Positions 38,912 through 41,334 of a stretch of 41,334 nucleotides of DNA are shown here, piece by piece. Origin of the DNA: an uncultured delta proteobacterium. Its GTDB lineage: Bacteria > Desulfobacterota > WTBG01 > CAIYCZ01 > CAIRTM01. The stretch spans positions 1 through 41,334 of the forward strand of contig CAIWCT010000331.1 in NCBI GenBank assembly GCA_903911225.1, read 5' to 3'. The position numbers and the translations under genes are program-made. Each line of letters begins with the position of its first letter. Position 1 is the first letter of the stretch. Below the pieces are notes generated by a model. That model was not told the DNA's origin and ran no database searches. It saw only the letters and a program-made list of their open reading frames with translations.

Positions 38912-40996
38912 TCAATTATTTATTTCAGGCATCTCAAGCCTGCGGTCGATCACCTGCCGGATGGCCGCAGGATTACCTCTTCTTGCCGCCTCCACTATAA
39001 GGGCATCAGCTTCGTTATGCTTGCCCATGGCTGCCTTGACGGTTGCCAGATTCATATAGGCATCTGCATCGGTGCTGTCAAGTTCAACGGCCTTTGTAAG
39101 GGTGTTTTCCGCCTTCACAAGCTCTTTAAGCATAAAATAATCAACACCCAGATGTTTCCAGTTAAGCGCTTTCGCGGGTTCAATAGAAATCAGATGCTCA
39201 AGGCACATGGCGCCTAGAGAATACTCTTTATTAAAAAAAGCCTCCTCACCTGCTGCAGCCAGAACGGTCATGCAGCGAATGTCAGGATGTTTTTCAAAAG
39301 TTTCAAGATAGTCCTGCGTATCGTGTTTATAGGGGGCGCGCGTCTTTGCAATAAAATGGTCATACTCACCAAGGTTCATGCCTGCAATTGCCCGCAGCCG
39401 CTCGCGGCTAAAGAGATCGCCCCGTGTGATGGTGCGGACTTTTTCGTAAAATGCCATGATGTTTGCATCCTTGATCTCGTTGTCATCTGATATTATCGAC
39501 GACATGTACCCTTTGGGGATATTGCGCAGAAAGTGGCCGATGCGCCATTTTTGTGGGCATTTTTTTTCCAGCAGCTCTTCGTAAAATTGTTCATACAGCG
39601 GATCTTCGGTAACCATGGGCAGATGCGACAGCAGCGGGTCGCCCAGGGCATGGTAATCCAGAAAATACACGGCAGGGCCAAGAGAGAAACCTGCAAAGCC
39701 GACGGCCCCGTGTACAAACAGCGGAGTTTTTAATTGGCTGGCCCGCTTAGCAATCTCAATTATATTGGCCTTCGGTTTTTCCTGCAAGGCTACATTGTTG
39801 ATAAGGCCGGTAATGGAAAAATAATATTGCCTTTCACTTGCAATGCCGTTTTCATCAAGAGGGCTTTTCATATCCCTGCCGTAATCGCTGTCGGAAAGAA
39901 TAGTTGACGTGGGCACTGAAAATCCTACAATCGCAACGATGACTGCGACTGCCGCAAGGTGGCGGCCGGGCAGGAAAAGGTTTTCCGCGACAAGCATTGC
40001 CACTGCCAGTACAAGCGGTGCGGCAAAAAACCTCCCGCTCATAAAATCCCCGCCGATCCAGACAATGTAGCCCATATACAGCATAATGCCCGCGGCATGC
40101 CAAAAAAATTGCCGTGCCCTGCAAACGCCGACCATCACAAGGGCATACGCAATTGCCGCCAGCGTCAGCGGATCTCTGGCAATCGAGTTGCGGAAATAAT
40201 TGATCCCCTGCGCCAGATACTCTGCCCGTCTGATCCCCGTGTTCATCTTGGCGAATGCCGTGTTGGGCACAAGGTAGCCATAGTAAATCAGTGAAAAAAG
40301 TTCCCAGGTAAAAAACGGGATGAAGCCTGCAAGCATAATGCCTATGCCTTTCATCCGGCCAAACCGTATCAGGGCGTAGGCAAGCGTCGGAGCAAATAAT
40401 AGCCCCGTGTCCATCCTGTTTAAAAAACCGAGGCAGGCAAGAACCGAAAGCTTCAGAAGATGTTTTTCATCAAAACTGCCCTTCAGGGAACAGATAAAGA
40501 ACAGCACCAGAATAAGATAGGTGAGCGGGTTCTCCAGGCCCGAAGTGGAGTAATCGACAAAAGCCTTTGAAAGGACCAGCACGAAAACACCAAGGGCCGC
40601 AGAAATAACCCCGCCCCCGGCCTTTCGCGCCAGAACAAAAACGGCAACAAACGACAGGGCGATCGAAAGTATCATCGGTGTGAGATAAAACTCGCGGGTC
40701 ACGAAGCTGCACAGCGACAGCACGAGCATCCAGAGCGGATGGGTATAGCTCTGCACCCGCTCGGCTATGTTCCAGCGCAGGCCGAAGCCGTTGATAAAAT
40801 TATCGACCGTGCGGAAGGTAATATAGGCGTCGTCGCAGAGCCATGCCGTTCTAAAAAGAACCACGCCGTACAGCAATAGACAGCCGTACAGCAGCAGTTT
40901 TGGGATTTCGGGGTTTGCGAGCACACCGACAGCAGTCGCCCCCTTTGTTTGTTGGGGCGCAGACACCTTATGGGCTTTTATGGGTTTTTTTTTCAT
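38912..40996 (-). CDS. GT-C type membrane glycosyltransferase-like protein with C-terminal TPRs
   Basis: LCDDAYITFRTVDNFINGFGLRWNIAERVQSYTHPLWMLVLS (Asp-Asp near TM1), many TM segments, C-terminal NWKHLGVDYFMLKELVKAENTLTKAVELDSTDADAYMNLATVKAAMGK. Confidence 0.7.
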   Translation of the reverse strand: MKKKPIKAHKVSAPQQTKGATAVGVLANPEIPKLLLYGCLLLYGVVLFRTAWLCDDAYITFRTVDNFINGFGLRWNIAERVQSYTHPLWMLVLSLCSFVTREFYLTPMILSIALSFVAVFVLARKAGGGVISAALGVFVLVLSKAFVDYSTSGLENPLTYLILVLFFICSLKGSFDEKHLLKLSVLACLGFLNRMDTGLLFAPTLAYALIRFGRMKGIGIMLAGFIPFFTWELFSLIYYGYLVPNTAFAKMNTGIRRAEYLAQGINYFRNSIARDPLTLAAIAYALVMVGVCRARQFFWHAAGIMLYMGYIVWIGGDFMSGRFFAAPLVLAVAMLVAENLFLPGRHLAAVAVIVAIVGFSVPTSTILSDSDYGRDMKSPLDENGIASERQYYFSITGLINNVALQEKPKANIIEIAKRASQLKTPLFVHGAVGFAGFSLGPAVYFLDYHALGDPLLSHLPMVTEDPLYEQFYEELLEKKCPQKWRIGHFLRNIPKGYMSSIISDDNEIKDANIMAFYEKVRTITRGDLFSRERLRAIAGMNLGEYDHFIAKTRAPYKHDTQDYLETFEKHPDIRCMTVLAAAGEEAFFNKEYSLGAMCLEHLISIEPAKALNWKHLGVDYFMLKELVKAENTLTKAVELDSTDADAYMNLATVKAAMGKHNEADALIVEAARRGNPAAIRQVIDRRLEMPEINN

Positions 40997-41120
40997 GTTT
41001 ATGCGGTGTGTGTCAGCATGTGCGATGATGGAAAGGGCTTTGATAAGAATCCGAATTTTACAGGCGAAGTATAGAAGAGGGGCTCATGTGTGTCAACCAA
41101 AATACCCCCTGTGCTGTGTG

Positions 41121-41192
41121 TGGGAACGCTAAAGGTCACTGGCGTGGTGGAGCGCAGCGGAACCACGTCCAGTGCAGCGACATGAGTTATGC
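41121..41192 (-). other. Putative integron attC recombination site
   Basis: Minus strand GCATAAC-TCATG-TCGCTGCACTGGACGTGGT-TCCGCTGCGCTCC-ACCACGCCAGTGACCTTTAGC-GTTCCCA: AAC/GTT core boxes, imperfect palindrome with an extrahelical A, adjacent gene stop codon inside the R'' box. Confidence 0.65.
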
Positions 41193-41334
41193 CGCTCTAT
41201 GAATTTCTATTGCTTCGTACTCTGGAAACATAATTATTGCGGGATGTACATTAAATGCTTTAGCAAGCTGCACCGCCCTTTTTTTTCCAATTTCCAGTTT
41301 ATCGTTTTCAAGCATGCTGATATTTTTTGCATTG
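41187..41334 (-). CDS. XRE-type HTH regulator, C-terminal fragment (truncated by window edge)
   Basis: NAKNISMLENDKLEIGKKRAVQLAKAFNVHPAIIMFPEYEAIEIHRAA*: end of an HTH_3 domain. Confidence 0.75.
   Translation of the reverse strand, partial: NAKNISMLENDKLEIGKKRAVQLAKAFNVHPAIIMFPEYEAIEIHRAA

Overview
The window has a bacterial housekeeping backbone: the end of rpsA, sppA, trmFO, topA, dprA, tatD, rpoZ, gmhA, pgpA, cinA, and mlaA/mlaC. Inserted in it is a ~12 kb cluster (about 18.2-30.2 kb) that looks like an undescribed type II fatty-acid/polyketide-like pathway. The cluster encodes five FabF-type ketosynthases. Three keep the Cys-His-His triad, and two adjacent ones have lost both the nucleophilic Cys and the first His, like chain-length factors. 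It also encodes a homologue of the cyanobacterial long-chain acyl-ACP reductase (AAR) with the catalytic Cys aligned, a FabG ketoreductase, an unusually long ACP, an AcpS, and three hotdog dehydratase-type proteins, one of them a double hotdog with a degenerate N-terminal half. No enoyl reductase, acyltransferase, radical SAM, ammonia lyase or aldehyde-deformylating oxygenase is visible. The simplest hypothesis is an acyl or polyene chain released reductively as an aldehyde. Other notable items are two families of TIR-bearing non-autonomous (MITE-like) repeats, a dinucleotide frameshift in trmFO, a hybrid histidine kinase whose H-box His is Ser, an AbiEii-like toxin remnant, and a probable integron attC site next to an XRE regulator at the right edge. 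All calls come from reading the sequence and ORF translations by eye; no database search was run.
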